Under the pieces are notes generated by a model. It had not been told where the DNA came from. It did not search any database and saw only the letters and a program-made list of their open reading frames with translations. Shown one piece after another: positions 8,540 to 15,961 of a DNA stretch of 29,298 bases. Numbering within the stretch: position 1 is the first letter of the stretch; each line of letters opens with the position of its first letter. This stretch comes from Firmicutes bacterium UBA6418 (GTDB lineage Bacteria > Bacillota > Clostridia > Peptostreptococcales > Anaerovoracaceae): NCBI GenBank assembly GCA_002439735.1, contig DJPG01000036.1, positions 15,927 to 45,224 on the forward strand, in the 5' to 3' direction. The translations under genes and the position numbers were made by a program.

Positions 8540-8575
8540 AAAATAAAATAAGAATCGTCAAAACTTTCAGATTTC

Positions 8576-10186
8576 CTACATCACGGCCGGCAGAATGATC
8601 TCAAATTCCGTGCTGAAGCCGGGACTTGCTTTATCAAGTAACTTGACCGTGCCACCGTGTGCTTCGACGATCTTTTTCGTGATGGCAAGCCCAAGTCCGC
8701 TTCCCTCCGTATTGCGCGAGTCCGCGCCGGTCACGAACGGTTCGAAGATACGGCTGCGGCGTTCCGGTTCAATACCGACACCATTATCCGCCAGCCGAAT
8801 AGCTACCGCATTTGGTTTATGGCGCTCTGTCTCTTTGGCGATCTTCACGCCCATGACCGTTCCTAATGCATTGTACTTCATCGCGTTGTAAATAATATTG
8901 TTCAGCGCGCGCGTCAGCATCGGCGCATCCACGGCGCAGAGAATCATATGATCCGGAATATCGATCCGAAGCGTGAAACCGGCCAGTTCAATCTCATCAT
9001 AACGACGAGCCAGATATTCCCGCATGAATTCGCAGATATCGGTCACGACCGGCTCTACATGAAACTGCGGGTGGTTGACCTTGTTGTATTCATAGAACGA
9101 ATTGAGCAGTTCGTTGACTTCTTCAGCCTTATCGTTAATCAGATGCAGGTATGCCCCCAGCTTGTCCGGCGGAATCTTGCCGTCCGCAATGGCGTTGGTA
9201 TAGCCACAGATGACAGTGATCGGCGTTTTCAGGTCATGGGAAATATCCGCCAGCAGCTTCTGGCGATCGGCGTCCGATTTTCGGCGCTGCGCCTCACTTT
9301 CGGCCAGTTTATCCGCCATATGGTCGAAATTGCGCGCGATCGTCTGGATCTCATAAGGTCCTTTCAGGCTGCCGACTCTGGCGCTTTCCAAACCACTGCT
9401 CTCCACGCGGCTGATCGCAGCGCTCAGCTGCATCAGCGGATTCTTGACTTTGCGGTTCAGCCAGAAAATGAAAAAGGCAATCAAAAGAAGACAGATCGGC
9501 AGAAGACTCCAATACATCAGCATGGTTTTTCTTTCAACGGTCGTGTAGTCGTTGATATCCCAATCTTTGGTTGCAGCCACCAAGATCCGACCGTCCGGAA
9601 GCGTGCTGCGCAGCAGTTCCCGATTTTCCGGAAATTCCCCTGTGAGGATCCGGTATTCCCGTTCGGTGTACTGGTTTTTACCTTTTTCAAACGCGCCACT
9701 GACTACCTTGAAATTTTTGTCGAGCACCATGACCAGGTTCTGCGCGTCATCGCTGTCGGCGCTGTAGATCGTCTTCACCGCCAGATACCGTACACCCTCT
9801 TTGGGCACCTCGGTCGTATAGCCCGCGACGAAGGAGTATTCATCATAGTCCTGGACGCAAAAAACCTCTTGCGCATTCAAAATATACGAAAAGTTTTCTT
9901 CATCCATATAGCACAGGCTGCCGTCCGCATCGTATACTGCAAATCCGCCGTCGTTGCCGAAATAATGACGCGCATCGACCTTTTCATAATCGCCGTTGAG
10001 CATATCTGCATTCTTTGTGACCATATCCAGATCCGGTGAGCTCAGCACGCGGCTGGAATAATTGTAGCTCGCCCAGTATATCAACACGACAAAAAGCAGC
10101 ATCACCAGGGCAAAGCCTGCATAGCTTCCGGCAAACAGAGTAACCAGTTTTCTGTTTTTGGTTTTTGCAGTCTGTTTAAGCTTCAA
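8576..10186 (-). CDS. Membrane sensor histidine kinase
   Basis: 536 residues. Membrane helices at about 17-38 and 223-243 enclose an extracytoplasmic sensing domain of about 180 residues, rich in Asp and Tyr and not recognised. A HAMP linker (about 245-300), a HisKA dimerisation helix with phosphoacceptor H317 in DISHDLKTP, and a HATPase domain with N-box NNIIYNAMKYN, DNGVGIEPE and GSGLGLAITKKIVEAHGG follow. It should autophosphorylate on H317 and pass phosphate to the response regulator encoded immediately upstream. Translation appears to start at a TTG (10184-10186) inside the last codons of the regulator gene, an 11-nt overlap that couples the pair. The ABC/CARDB genes downstream suggest an envelope or antimicrobial stress signal. 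Confidence 0.92.
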   Translation of the reverse strand: MKLKQTAKTKNRKLVTLFAGSYAGFALVMLLFVVLIYWASYNYSSRVLSSPDLDMVTKNADMLNGDYEKVDARHYFGNDGGFAVYDADGSLCYMDEENFSYILNAQEVFCVQDYDEYSFVAGYTTEVPKEGVRYLAVKTIYSADSDDAQNLVMVLDKNFKVVSGAFEKGKNQYTEREYRILTGEFPENRELLRSTLPDGRILVAATKDWDINDYTTVERKTMLMYWSLLPICLLLIAFFIFWLNRKVKNPLMQLSAAISRVESSGLESARVGSLKGPYEIQTIARNFDHMADKLAESEAQRRKSDADRQKLLADISHDLKTPITVICGYTNAIADGKIPPDKLGAYLHLINDKAEEVNELLNSFYEYNKVNHPQFHVEPVVTDICEFMREYLARRYDEIELAGFTLRIDIPDHMILCAVDAPMLTRALNNIIYNAMKYNALGTVMGVKIAKETERHKPNAVAIRLADNGVGIEPERRSRIFEPFVTGADSRNTEGSGLGLAITKKIVEAHGGTVKLLDKASPGFSTEFEIILPAVM

Positions 10187-10847
10187 AACGGTACCCTACC
10201 CCTCTGACAGTTTTGATATAAACCGGACGTTTCGGATCGTCTTCAATCTTATCCCGCAACTTGGAAATGTGTACCATGATCGTGTTTTCATCGGTTTCAA
10301 AGAACTCGCCGTTGATGTTTTCGTAAAGCTGCGCCTTGGTGAAGATCCGACCCGGATTTTTCATCATCAAAGAAAGCAGTTTATATTCGGTCGGTGTCAG
10401 AACAATCGGTACCTCGTTTTTCCACAGTTCATGTGAAGAAAGATCCAGACGCAGTTCGCCCCGCTTCAGTTCACTGACCTGTGCCGCGGCTCGTCGCAGC
10501 AATGCCTTGACCCGGGCGATCAGTTCCAGCGGATTAAACGGTTTTGCCAGATAATCATCGGCACCCATATTGAGTCCTAGAATCTTGTCCTGATCCTGCC
10601 CTTTGGCCGATAAGATCAGGATTGGCATCATGCCCTTGCGGCGCAGGCTCTGCGTCACCTCCAGACCGCTCATGGACGGCATCATAATGTCCAGAATCGC
10701 CAGCTGTGGACAGTGCTCCTCCACCAGCTGCAGTGCTTCCGCACCGTCTCCGGTGCAGATCGTCTCGCAGCCCTCGCTTTCCAGATAAAGTTTGATCAGA
10801 TCACGGATGTTTTCATCATCCTCTGCGATTAAAACGGTTGCTTTCAC
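10176..10847 (-). CDS. OmpR/PhoB-family response regulator
   Basis: 223 residues from a GTG at 10845-10847. The receiver domain has the acidic pocket E9-D10-D11, phosphoacceptor D53 in ILDIMMPSMSG, S80 and K102 (AKPFNP). The C-terminal winged-helix DNA-binding domain ends VYIKTVRGVGYRFEA, typical of the OmpR group. I prefer the GTG because GGGAGG lies 11 nt upstream and the receiver begins at once (KATVLIAEDD). An ATG at 10925 would add a 26-residue unlike head and has no ribosome site. It overlaps the kinase by 11 nt. Its likely target is the direct repeat at 8522-8539 before the ABC operon, probably besides its own promoter. Confidence 0.93.
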   Translation of the reverse strand: MKATVLIAEDDENIRDLIKLYLESEGCETICTGDGAEALQLVEEHCPQLAILDIMMPSMSGLEVTQSLRRKGMMPILILSAKGQDQDKILGLNMGADDYLAKPFNPLELIARVKALLRRAAAQVSELKRGELRLDLSSHELWKNEVPIVLTPTEYKLLSLMMKNPGRIFTKAQLYENINGEFFETDENTIMVHISKLRDKIEDDPKRPVYIKTVRGVGYRFEA

Positions 10848-10854
10848 TTCTTTT

Positions 10855-10990
10855 GTTTCCTCCCTGCGACAAACTCTTGATAACGGCGGTTGCCCTTTGG
10901 ATGACTTCTTCACCGACTTCTCCATGTGGCTCGCCGTTATGGATCTCGTGATAATATCCCGACCGTTTGACCATCGTAAAGCTCTGCGGA
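10855..10990 (-). pseudogene. Possible C-terminal remnant of an alpha/beta hydrolase
   Basis: One - strand frame through this stretch reads RSGYYHEIHNGEPHGEV and continues into an amphipathic helix ending IKSLSQGGN. The pattern G-Y-Y-H-E-I-x-N-(E/G) followed by a helix is like the catalytic-histidine end of lysophospholipase/monoglyceride-lipase proteins. There is no matching start or N-terminal domain, and the frame runs into the response-regulator start. A believable ribosome site and ATG lie just upstream in another frame (10937-11059), as if a frameshift broke a small gene. The family guess rests on one short motif. Confidence 0.3.
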
Positions 10991-11059
10991 TCCTGCACTC
11001 GCAAAATGATAACCCTGCACGCTCTTGTCCCGCTTTTCGAAATCAAAAAGCTGATACAT
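10937..11059 (-). CDS. Short ORF (40 residues) with strong ribosome site, upstream of the regulator gene
   Basis: ATG at 11057-11059 follows GGAGGAG with a 4-nt gap, among the best ribosome sites in the window. The frame reads MYQLFDFEKRDKSVQGYHFA and so on, and stops with TAA at 10937-10939. It leads into the hydrolase-like remnant in another frame and then the response regulator, so it may be a leader peptide, an independent microprotein, or the head of a frameshifted gene. No family is recognised. Confidence 0.4.
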   Translation of the reverse strand: MYQLFDFEKRDKSVQGYHFASAGSAELYDGQTVGILSRDP

Positions 11060-11237
11060 TTTTCTCCTCCATGCTAATTCCCAAAAATGGAAAAATACAA
11101 AAAACGACTAAAATCTTACAACTTTTTACCAAAATGTGACACAAATTTCAATTTCCTCTTTTCAAACCGGGCATTCTGCGCTATGCTGAAGCTGCACTTA
11201 GATACGGCTTGTGTATCGGATAAAGGAGGGATCACCG

Positions 11238-11366
11238 ATGGAATCAAATCATCATGAACATGACCACCATAATTGTTCGCTTTGCGGAAGGCGTTATCAC
11301 ATCACGTCTTTCCACGGCGGATATGTTTGTGAATGCTGCATTGACTATATCAAAAGCCATAGCTAA
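11238..11366 (+). CDS. 42-residue Cys/His-rich (zinc-ribbon-like) small protein
   Basis: ATG at 11238-11240 follows AAAGGAGGG by 7 nt; stop TAA at 11364-11366. The peptide begins MESNHHEHDHHNCSLCGRRY and later has VCECC, that is one CxxC knuckle, about 17 residues, then CxCC, after a head with five His in eight residues. The spacing fits a small zinc ribbon, and the His cluster suggests added metal binding. It lies alone on the + strand between the response-regulator leader and the flavin reductase. The excellent ribosome site, clean codons and ordered Cys pairs argue that it is real despite its size. Function unknown; metal sensing or trafficking is only a guess. Confidence 0.7.
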   Translation: MESNHHEHDHHNCSLCGRRYHITSFHGGYVCECCIDYIKSHS

Positions 11367-11498
11367 GAGCGATTTCTGCGTTAATTGACTTGAATCGGCG
11401 TTACGGTGCCGGAATCAAAAAACTGTTGTGAATTTTCCCCGACCACTCTTTCGCAACAAAACGCAATGCAGCAACAATTCCGTACGGAGCTTTCGCGT

Positions 11499-11521
11499 AA
11501 AGGGCCGCCTGAAACGGCCCT
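11499..11521 (-). terminator. Hairpin after the flavin reductase-like gene
   Basis: Seven perfect base pairs, AGGGCCG (11501-11507) with CGGCCCT (11515-11521), close a 7-nt loop. On the - strand the stem is followed by only TTTACG, so termination may be weak. It lies 10 nt past the stop at 11532. Confidence 0.45.
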
Positions 11522-11531
11522 CGCGGCGGCT

Positions 11532-12182
11532 CTATTTTCGTTTTGTGTTTCGTTTCGTACGCTTTTCACGATTTTGCCGCACACGTTTTTCATGCTCCTG
11601 CCGACTGATTCGCTTTTTTGTCTTCGGTTTCATCACTGCATAGCCGAAACGACCGAGCGGCTGTTTTTTGATGCCGAAGTACTGTCCGTGGACGTAGGTC
11701 ATCAGGCCTGCTCTTTCCATCTCCAGACGACCTTTTTCATCCAAAAGCTCCTCGTCGACATGCACCGCGACAATCTCTGCCACAAACATATCGTGAGACG
11801 GATATGTATGCACTTCCAAGACCTTGCATTCCAGATTGACCGGAGACTCCGCGATCATTGGACAGCGTACCTCGTCTGCGGCAAGCGGGGTCAAATGCAT
11901 TTCTTCAAATTTATCGACATCCCGTCCGGACTTGACACCGCAGTAATCAGTCGCGAAGGTCAGTGTCTCGGTCGTCAGGTTAATGACGAACTCGCCGCTT
12001 CGCGCGATCAAGTCGTGCGAAAATCTCGATTTACGAACAGAAATGTAGGTCATCGGCGGGGTCGAATTGACGATCCCGGTCCAGGCAATCGTCAAAATAT
12101 TGGGTTTTTCCGGACTGCCGCAGCTGACCATGACTGCCGGAAGCGGCATCAGCAGGGTGCCTGGTTTGATGCTTTTTTTCAT
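11532..12182 (-). CDS. Flavin reductase-like (FMN-binding split-barrel) domain protein
   Basis: 216 residues. The first 150 or so match the flavin reductase-like domain: MPLPAVMVSCGSPEKPNI near the start, a TIAWTGIVNSTPP strand, and SGEFVINLTTETL. These proteins bind FMN and reduce flavin with NAD(P)H or serve as flavoprotein redox partners. The end is an unusual Arg/Lys-rich tail (about 190-216, many KR pairs), perhaps nucleic-acid or membrane binding. The ATG at 12180-12182 has AAAGGAG 8 nt upstream; the longer frame to 12407 lies inside rluD and is not real. It is 100 nt downstream of rluD on the same strand and may be read from the rluD transcript. Substrate unknown. Confidence 0.87.
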   Translation of the reverse strand: MKKSIKPGTLLMPLPAVMVSCGSPEKPNILTIAWTGIVNSTPPMTYISVRKSRFSHDLIARSGEFVINLTTETLTFATDYCGVKSGRDVDKFEEMHLTPLAADEVRCPMIAESPVNLECKVLEVHTYPSHDMFVAEIVAVHVDEELLDEKGRLEMERAGLMTYVHGQYFGIKKQPLGRFGYAVMKPKTKKRISRQEHEKRVRQNREKRTKRNTKRK

Positions 12183-12282
12183 CGTTGCTTCTCCTTTCCT
12201 TTTCGGATTGCTTTTACGGCCTTTACACAGGCGCGTCTTCAACTGCAGCTTCTGCTTCCACGGTTTTGCAGAGTTAAAGACT

Positions 12283-13212
12283 TCAGCGGCTGCGCAATTT
12301 TTGCAGAATCTCTTCGAAATAGGCCGGTAGTGGCGCGGTAAATTCCAGATACTCGCCGGTTCGAGGATGCACAAAGCCCAGCACGCCGGCGTGCAGCATC
12401 TGTCCATCCTGCGTCAGGCTCTGCTTCTTTGGACCATAGACGGTATCGCCGACCAATGGATGCTTGATATGCGCCATATGAACGCGGATCTGATGGGTGC
12501 GCCCGGTTTCCAGTCCGGCTTCGATCAAGGTATACTTTCCGAAACGTTCCAAGACACGCCAGTGTGTGACAGCATGCTTGGAGTTCTGCAGCGTTACCGC
12601 CTGGCGCAGCCGATTTTTGGGATCGCGTCCGATCGGCGCGTCGATCGTACCGGCGTCTTCGGTCAGATTATCAAAGACCAGTGCCGTATACCTGCGGGTG
12701 ATACTGTGTTCGGCGAGTTGCGCGGAAAGTGATTCATGTGCCATATTGTTTTTGGCGATCATCAAAAGTCCGCTCGTATCCTTGTCAATGCGATGTACAA
12801 TCCCCGGACGGATCACGCCGTTAATGGACGAAAGCCGGTCGCCGCAGTGGTACATGACGGCATTGACCAAGGTTCCGGTATAGTTGCCAACTGCCGGATG
12901 CACGACCATGCCTTTCGGTTTGTTGACTACCAGCACGTCCTCATCTTCATAAACGATCTGGAGCGGAATATTCTCCGGCTGAACGTTCAGCGTTTCCGGT
13001 TCCGGAATGCGGATCTCTACCACATCTCCGGCTTCCGCCTGATATTTTTTTTTCGTGCAGACCTTTCCATTGACCGTCAAATTTCCGTTTTCGATCAGCT
13101 TCTGGATAAAGCTGCGGGAAGTGTCCGGTAATAGCAAAGAAAGCACTGAATCCATTCGAGTGCTTTTGCTTTCGTCATCTATGATAAAATTATATGTTTT
13201 TTCCGGGCTCAT
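12283..13212 (-). CDS. rluD: RluD-family large-subunit rRNA pseudouridine synthase
   Basis: 309 residues. An N-terminal S4 RNA-binding domain (about 18-75, with SRSFIQKLIENGNLTVNGK) precedes the pseudouridine synthase domain. Its catalytic motif HRIDKDTSGLL contains D143, and GRTHQIRVH follows. RluD-type enzymes convert uridines in helix 69 of 23S rRNA to pseudouridine; the precise site for this paralogue (like B. subtilis YlyB) is not certain. The start is the ATG at 13210-13212, with AGGAG 6 nt upstream; it overlaps the end of lspA by 23 nt. The lspA-rluD pairing is standard in Firmicutes and supports co-translation. Confidence 0.95.
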   Translation of the reverse strand: MSPEKTYNFIIDDESKSTRMDSVLSLLLPDTSRSFIQKLIENGNLTVNGKVCTKKKYQAEAGDVVEIRIPEPETLNVQPENIPLQIVYEDEDVLVVNKPKGMVVHPAVGNYTGTLVNAVMYHCGDRLSSINGVIRPGIVHRIDKDTSGLLMIAKNNMAHESLSAQLAEHSITRRYTALVFDNLTEDAGTIDAPIGRDPKNRLRQAVTLQNSKHAVTHWRVLERFGKYTLIEAGLETGRTHQIRVHMAHIKHPLVGDTVYGPKKQSLTQDGQMLHAGVLGFVHPRTGEYLEFTAPLPAYFEEILQKLRSR

Positions 13213-13678
13213 TTTTTGCTCCTGTCGATTTCTGCTGCGGCTTGTCAAAGACAAAAATATAAAGCACTAAAATTGCGCACCCCACACAGATGCAGATGTC
13301 GGCGATGTTAAAGACCGGCCATATGCGAAAGTCGAACATATCGGTCACATAGCCGAGTGCGACACGGTCGATCAGATTGGCAAAGCCGCCGGCAATGATC
13401 AACTGCAGCGCGAAGCAGAGCGTAAAATGCGCCGACTTATGCCGCTCCATATACCAAATTGCTGCCAAAAGCGCTACAAATGGCACGACCGTGAGAAAGA
13501 TTCCTTTCCCAGTGAACAGGTTGAACGCCGCGCCTCGATTCTGCACATAAGTGATAGCGAAAAATTTGCCGATCACGCTGATAGACTCACCCACATACAT
13601 GGTCTTGCGAATGAACAGTTTCACCGCCTGATCCAACAGGATCAGCCCGACAATAAAGATATATCTGAATTTTTTCAT
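13190..13678 (-). CDS. lspA: Lipoprotein signal peptidase (signal peptidase II)
   Basis: 162 residues with four membrane helices. LspA is an aspartic peptidase that cleaves signal peptides of prolipoproteins before the lipidated Cys, so it would process the lipoprotein at 4015-4314. Family blocks are YVQNRGAAFNLF (45-56) and NLIDRVALGYVTDMFDF with catalytic D113; FNIADICICVG carries D127. No clear Shine-Dalgarno precedes the ATG at 13676-13678, and an 11-bp hairpin lies about 20 nt upstream, which is odd for a highly conserved gene. It overlaps rluD downstream and follows divIVA by 72 nt. Confidence 0.97.
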   Translation of the reverse strand: MKKFRYIFIVGLILLDQAVKLFIRKTMYVGESISVIGKFFAITYVQNRGAAFNLFTGKGIFLTVVPFVALLAAIWYMERHKSAHFTLCFALQLIIAGGFANLIDRVALGYVTDMFDFRIWPVFNIADICICVGCAILVLYIFVFDKPQQKSTGAKNEPGKNI

Positions 13679-13691
13679 GCAATTTCATACA

Positions 13692-13718
13692 AAGCACACC
13701 GGCGTCAGCCGGTGGGCT
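13692..13718 (-). terminator. Hairpin between divIVA and lspA (attenuator or weak terminator)
   Basis: A 7-bp GC stem, CACCGGC (13697-13703) with GCCGGTG (13708-13714) and a GTCA loop, extends by AAGC/GCTT across one mismatch. On the - strand it is followed by only TTTGT, so it is more likely a processing or partial-termination hairpin that lowers lspA expression than a full stop. Confidence 0.4.
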
Positions 13719-13750
13719 TGTGTCCTTTCTATGCTGATAATTTTTGCATT

Positions 13751-14365
13751 CTACGGCTTGATACGCACGATCGTCTTGGTTAAATCGTTCTTGGTCTGCG
13801 CTGCGGTCGATACGGCTTCGTTTGCGTCCGATGTGAGCTGCTGTTCCTGCTGTTCGCGCTCTTCCCCGTGGGCATCTGTCATGGAAGCCGGAAGGAAATC
13901 CTTTTCAAAGTCCTCAAGGATATCCCCGCCGATAAAATCCAGTCGATCCAGTTCTGCTTCGAGCATATTTTTATATCGCGCGCGAAGCATCTCGACCCTA
14001 CCCTTGAGGCGGCTGCCCTCTTCCGTCAGTTTGGAGATGGACTCTTTTGCGTCCTTCGTGATCAGACTGGCCTCCAGTTCCGCATTCTTAAGCAGAATCT
14101 CCGCTCTCCGTTCGGCGCTGGCAGCAATATCGTTCATCAGCGATTTGGCTGCCTCCAACGTTTCATAGACCGAGGTTTCCGTGGACATATGCTTGTCCAC
14201 ATTGGTTTGCGCTTTGGTGAGTTCCTCTTTAAGCTGTCGGTTTTCGCGCAGCAGCTTTTCCATGTCCACGATAATCAGATCCAGAAAATCGTCGACTTCC
14301 TCCATATCATATCCTCTTTTCACTCTGGAAAAGTCTTTATTTTCAATGTCTGCAGGTGTAATCAT
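13751..14365 (-). CDS. divIVA: DivIVA-domain cell-division/polar scaffold protein
   Basis: 204 residues. The N terminus (ITPADIENKDFSRVKRGYDM, then EEVDDFLDLI) is the DivIVA membrane-curvature domain. A long coiled coil with a short break (about 28-150) is followed by an acidic/Gln-rich tail. DivIVA self-assembles at curved membranes (septum and poles) and recruits division or wall enzymes. It is the last division gene of the yggS-sepF-yggT-divIVA run. In many Firmicutes the RNA-binding gene ylmH lies between yggT and divIVA; here there are only 96 nt and no ORF. Confidence 0.93.
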   Translation of the reverse strand: MITPADIENKDFSRVKRGYDMEEVDDFLDLIIVDMEKLLRENRQLKEELTKAQTNVDKHMSTETSVYETLEAAKSLMNDIAASAERRAEILLKNAELEASLITKDAKESISKLTEEGSRLKGRVEMLRARYKNMLEAELDRLDFIGGDILEDFEKDFLPASMTDAHGEEREQQEQQLTSDANEAVSTAAQTKNDLTKTIVRIKP

Positions 14366-14461
14366 AATGTTATCCGTCCCCTATTCTATATACCTTGTCT
14401 TATTTGCGTTCCCGCTTCGTTGGTCTGCTGTCACTGCCTGACGGTTCGGTCAATGATCCGA

Positions 14462-14746
14462 TCAGAAGATGAGATGGATCAGTCTGACCAGAATGTTGGT
14501 TCCGAACTGAATCAGTAGCAGCGCGATCAGCACGGAAAAATCGATCATGCCGGTGTTAAAGCGGCTCATAAAGTTCCGGCACGGCGCCACGATCGGCTCG
14601 GTAAATTTGACCAATACCATGTAGAACTTGCCCAGCATATTGTACGGGTTCGCGGCCGCGAACCAGCTGAAAATGGCGCGGATCACGAGCGCAGTACTGA
14701 GTATCTCGCCAAATGTATAAACCGCGTATATGAGTATTCCTTTCAT
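14462..14746 (-). CDS. yggT: YggT/YlmG-family membrane protein
   Basis: 94 residues with two membrane helices (about 4-28 and 66-88) joined by the family loop NPYNMLGKFYMVLVKFTEPI, then VAPCRNFM. YggT/YlmG proteins are small integral membrane proteins linked to division and envelope stability; their molecular role is unsettled. A GGGGG ribosome site lies just before the ATG at 14744-14746, nine nt after the sepF stop, so the genes are co-translated. Confidence 0.92.
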   Translation of the reverse strand: MKGILIYAVYTFGEILSTALVIRAIFSWFAAANPYNMLGKFYMVLVKFTEPIVAPCRNFMSRFNTGMIDFSVLIALLLIQFGTNILVRLIHLIF

Positions 14747-14755
14747 CCTGTCCCC

Positions 14756-15250
14756 CTATTTCCAAGGATTTTTACTTCCACCTCCGAAGTCAAATCCGCT
14801 TCGGTCTTCCTGTCCGGCTGCGATATCCACACTTTCCGGCGCAAAGATAAAGATATTATTGGCAACCTTCTGCACATTTCCGTTCAGCGCGTAAGTCGCG
14901 CCACTCAGAAAATCAAAAATCTTTTTTGCGGTCTCCGTCTCGATCTTTTCCAGATTGATGATGACCGGTCTGCGTCCTTTCAAACTGTCCACCAGCTTCG
15001 GACATTCGTCAAAGCTCTTCGGTTCGATGACCACCAGCTTGAACGCGCTGGTTCCGGCGATGGAAATCTTCGGATTGATTGGAACCGCCTTGTTGTCCGC
15101 AGCTGCCGATTTTGGCTGAAAGCTGCTGACCGGACGTCTGGATTCTTCTCTTGCGAGCTGCTCCTTTGCCGCTGCAATATCTTCTTCTGTGAAATCATCG
15201 TCGGTCTCTTCAATGCCGACCAGTTTTTTGAATGTATCACCAAATCCCAT
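14756..15250 (-). CDS. sepF: Cell division protein SepF
   Basis: 164 residues. SepF anchors FtsZ to the membrane and bundles its filaments. The N-terminal amphipathic helix (MGFGDTFKKLVGIEE) should bind membrane, followed by a flexible acidic linker and the C-terminal SepF fold with VVIEPKSFDECPKLVDSL, RRPVIINLE and FLSGATYALNGNVQKV (about 70-145). The tail is Gly-rich. The ATG at 15248-15250 follows AGGAGG by 7 nt. It lies 12 nt after yggS. Confidence 0.96.
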   Translation of the reverse strand: MGFGDTFKKLVGIEETDDDFTEEDIAAAKEQLAREESRRPVSSFQPKSAAADNKAVPINPKISIAGTSAFKLVVIEPKSFDECPKLVDSLKGRRPVIINLEKIETETAKKIFDFLSGATYALNGNVQKVANNIFIFAPESVDIAAGQEDRSGFDFGGGSKNPWK

Positions 15251-15262
15251 TTTTGTTTCCTC

Positions 15263-15961
15263 CTATTTTTTGGAATAATCTCTGGCGCCGAAGATGGAAG
15301 TGCCGACGCGGATCAAGTTGGAGCCGTTTTCGATGGCTACCTCAAAGTCATTGGACATGCCCATGGACAGATATTTGAAATCCAGATTCGGATGTTGGAT
15401 CTTGGCATATTCGTCATAGAGCGCTTTGACGGCCGCGAAGTACGGACCCGCATCCTCCGGGTTGTTTTCAAACGGCGCAATGCACATCAGTCCACGGATC
15501 CGCACGTGTGGGCAGTTTGCAAGGATATCTTGGATCATCTGACCGGTTTCTTCGGTCGTGATGCCGAATTTGCTTTTTTCCTGTGCGGAGTTGACCTGGA
15601 TCAGGATGTCCATCGTCAAGCCGTGCTGCGCGGCACGCTTGTCGATCTCTTCTGCCAGCTTCAGAGAATCCACGGAATGAATCATACAAACCTTGTCGAT
15701 GATGTATTTTACTTTGTTGGTCTGCAGATGTCCGATCAGATGCCATCTGACCGGCTTGACCGCATCGTATTTGTTCAGGATCTCCTGCACTTTATTTTCG
15801 CCGATGTCGGTAATGCCGCAGTCGATCGCCTCATTGATTTCGGACGGGTCATGCAGTTTGGTGACTGCGACCAGCAGAATGTCTTCGCCTTTGCGTCCGG
15901 TTCGTTCCGCTGCTTCTTGCTTCAGCTGATTGATATGAGCTATATTTTCTTTAATTGACAT
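15263..15961 (-). CDS. yggS: YggS/PLPBP-family pyridoxal-phosphate homeostasis protein
   Basis: 232 residues, the full length of the family. It is a single-domain alanine-racemase-like TIM barrel that binds PLP but has no settled catalytic activity; it buffers PLP and affects amino-acid metabolism. The PLP lysine is K35 in LVAVTKLH. Family blocks GENKVQE, WHLIGHLQTNKVK, SMGMSNDFEVAI and IRVGTSIFG are all intact. The ATG at 15959-15961 has GGGAG 8 nt upstream and overlaps the HlyD-like gene by 11 nt, so the two are translated together. Confidence 0.96.
   Translation of the reverse strand: MSIKENIAHINQLKQEAAERTGRKGEDILLVAVTKLHDPSEINEAIDCGITDIGENKVQEILNKYDAVKPVRWHLIGHLQTNKVKYIIDKVCMIHSVDSLKLAEEIDKRAAQHGLTMDILIQVNSAQEKSKFGITTEETGQMIQDILANCPHVRIRGLMCIAPFENNPEDAGPYFAAVKALYDEYAKIQHPNLDFKYLSMGMSNDFEVAIENGSNLIRVGTSIFGARDYSKK

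Noticed and set aside
8948..10039. 363-codon + strand ORF
   Set aside because: Antisense to the histidine kinase, whose domains are unmistakable.
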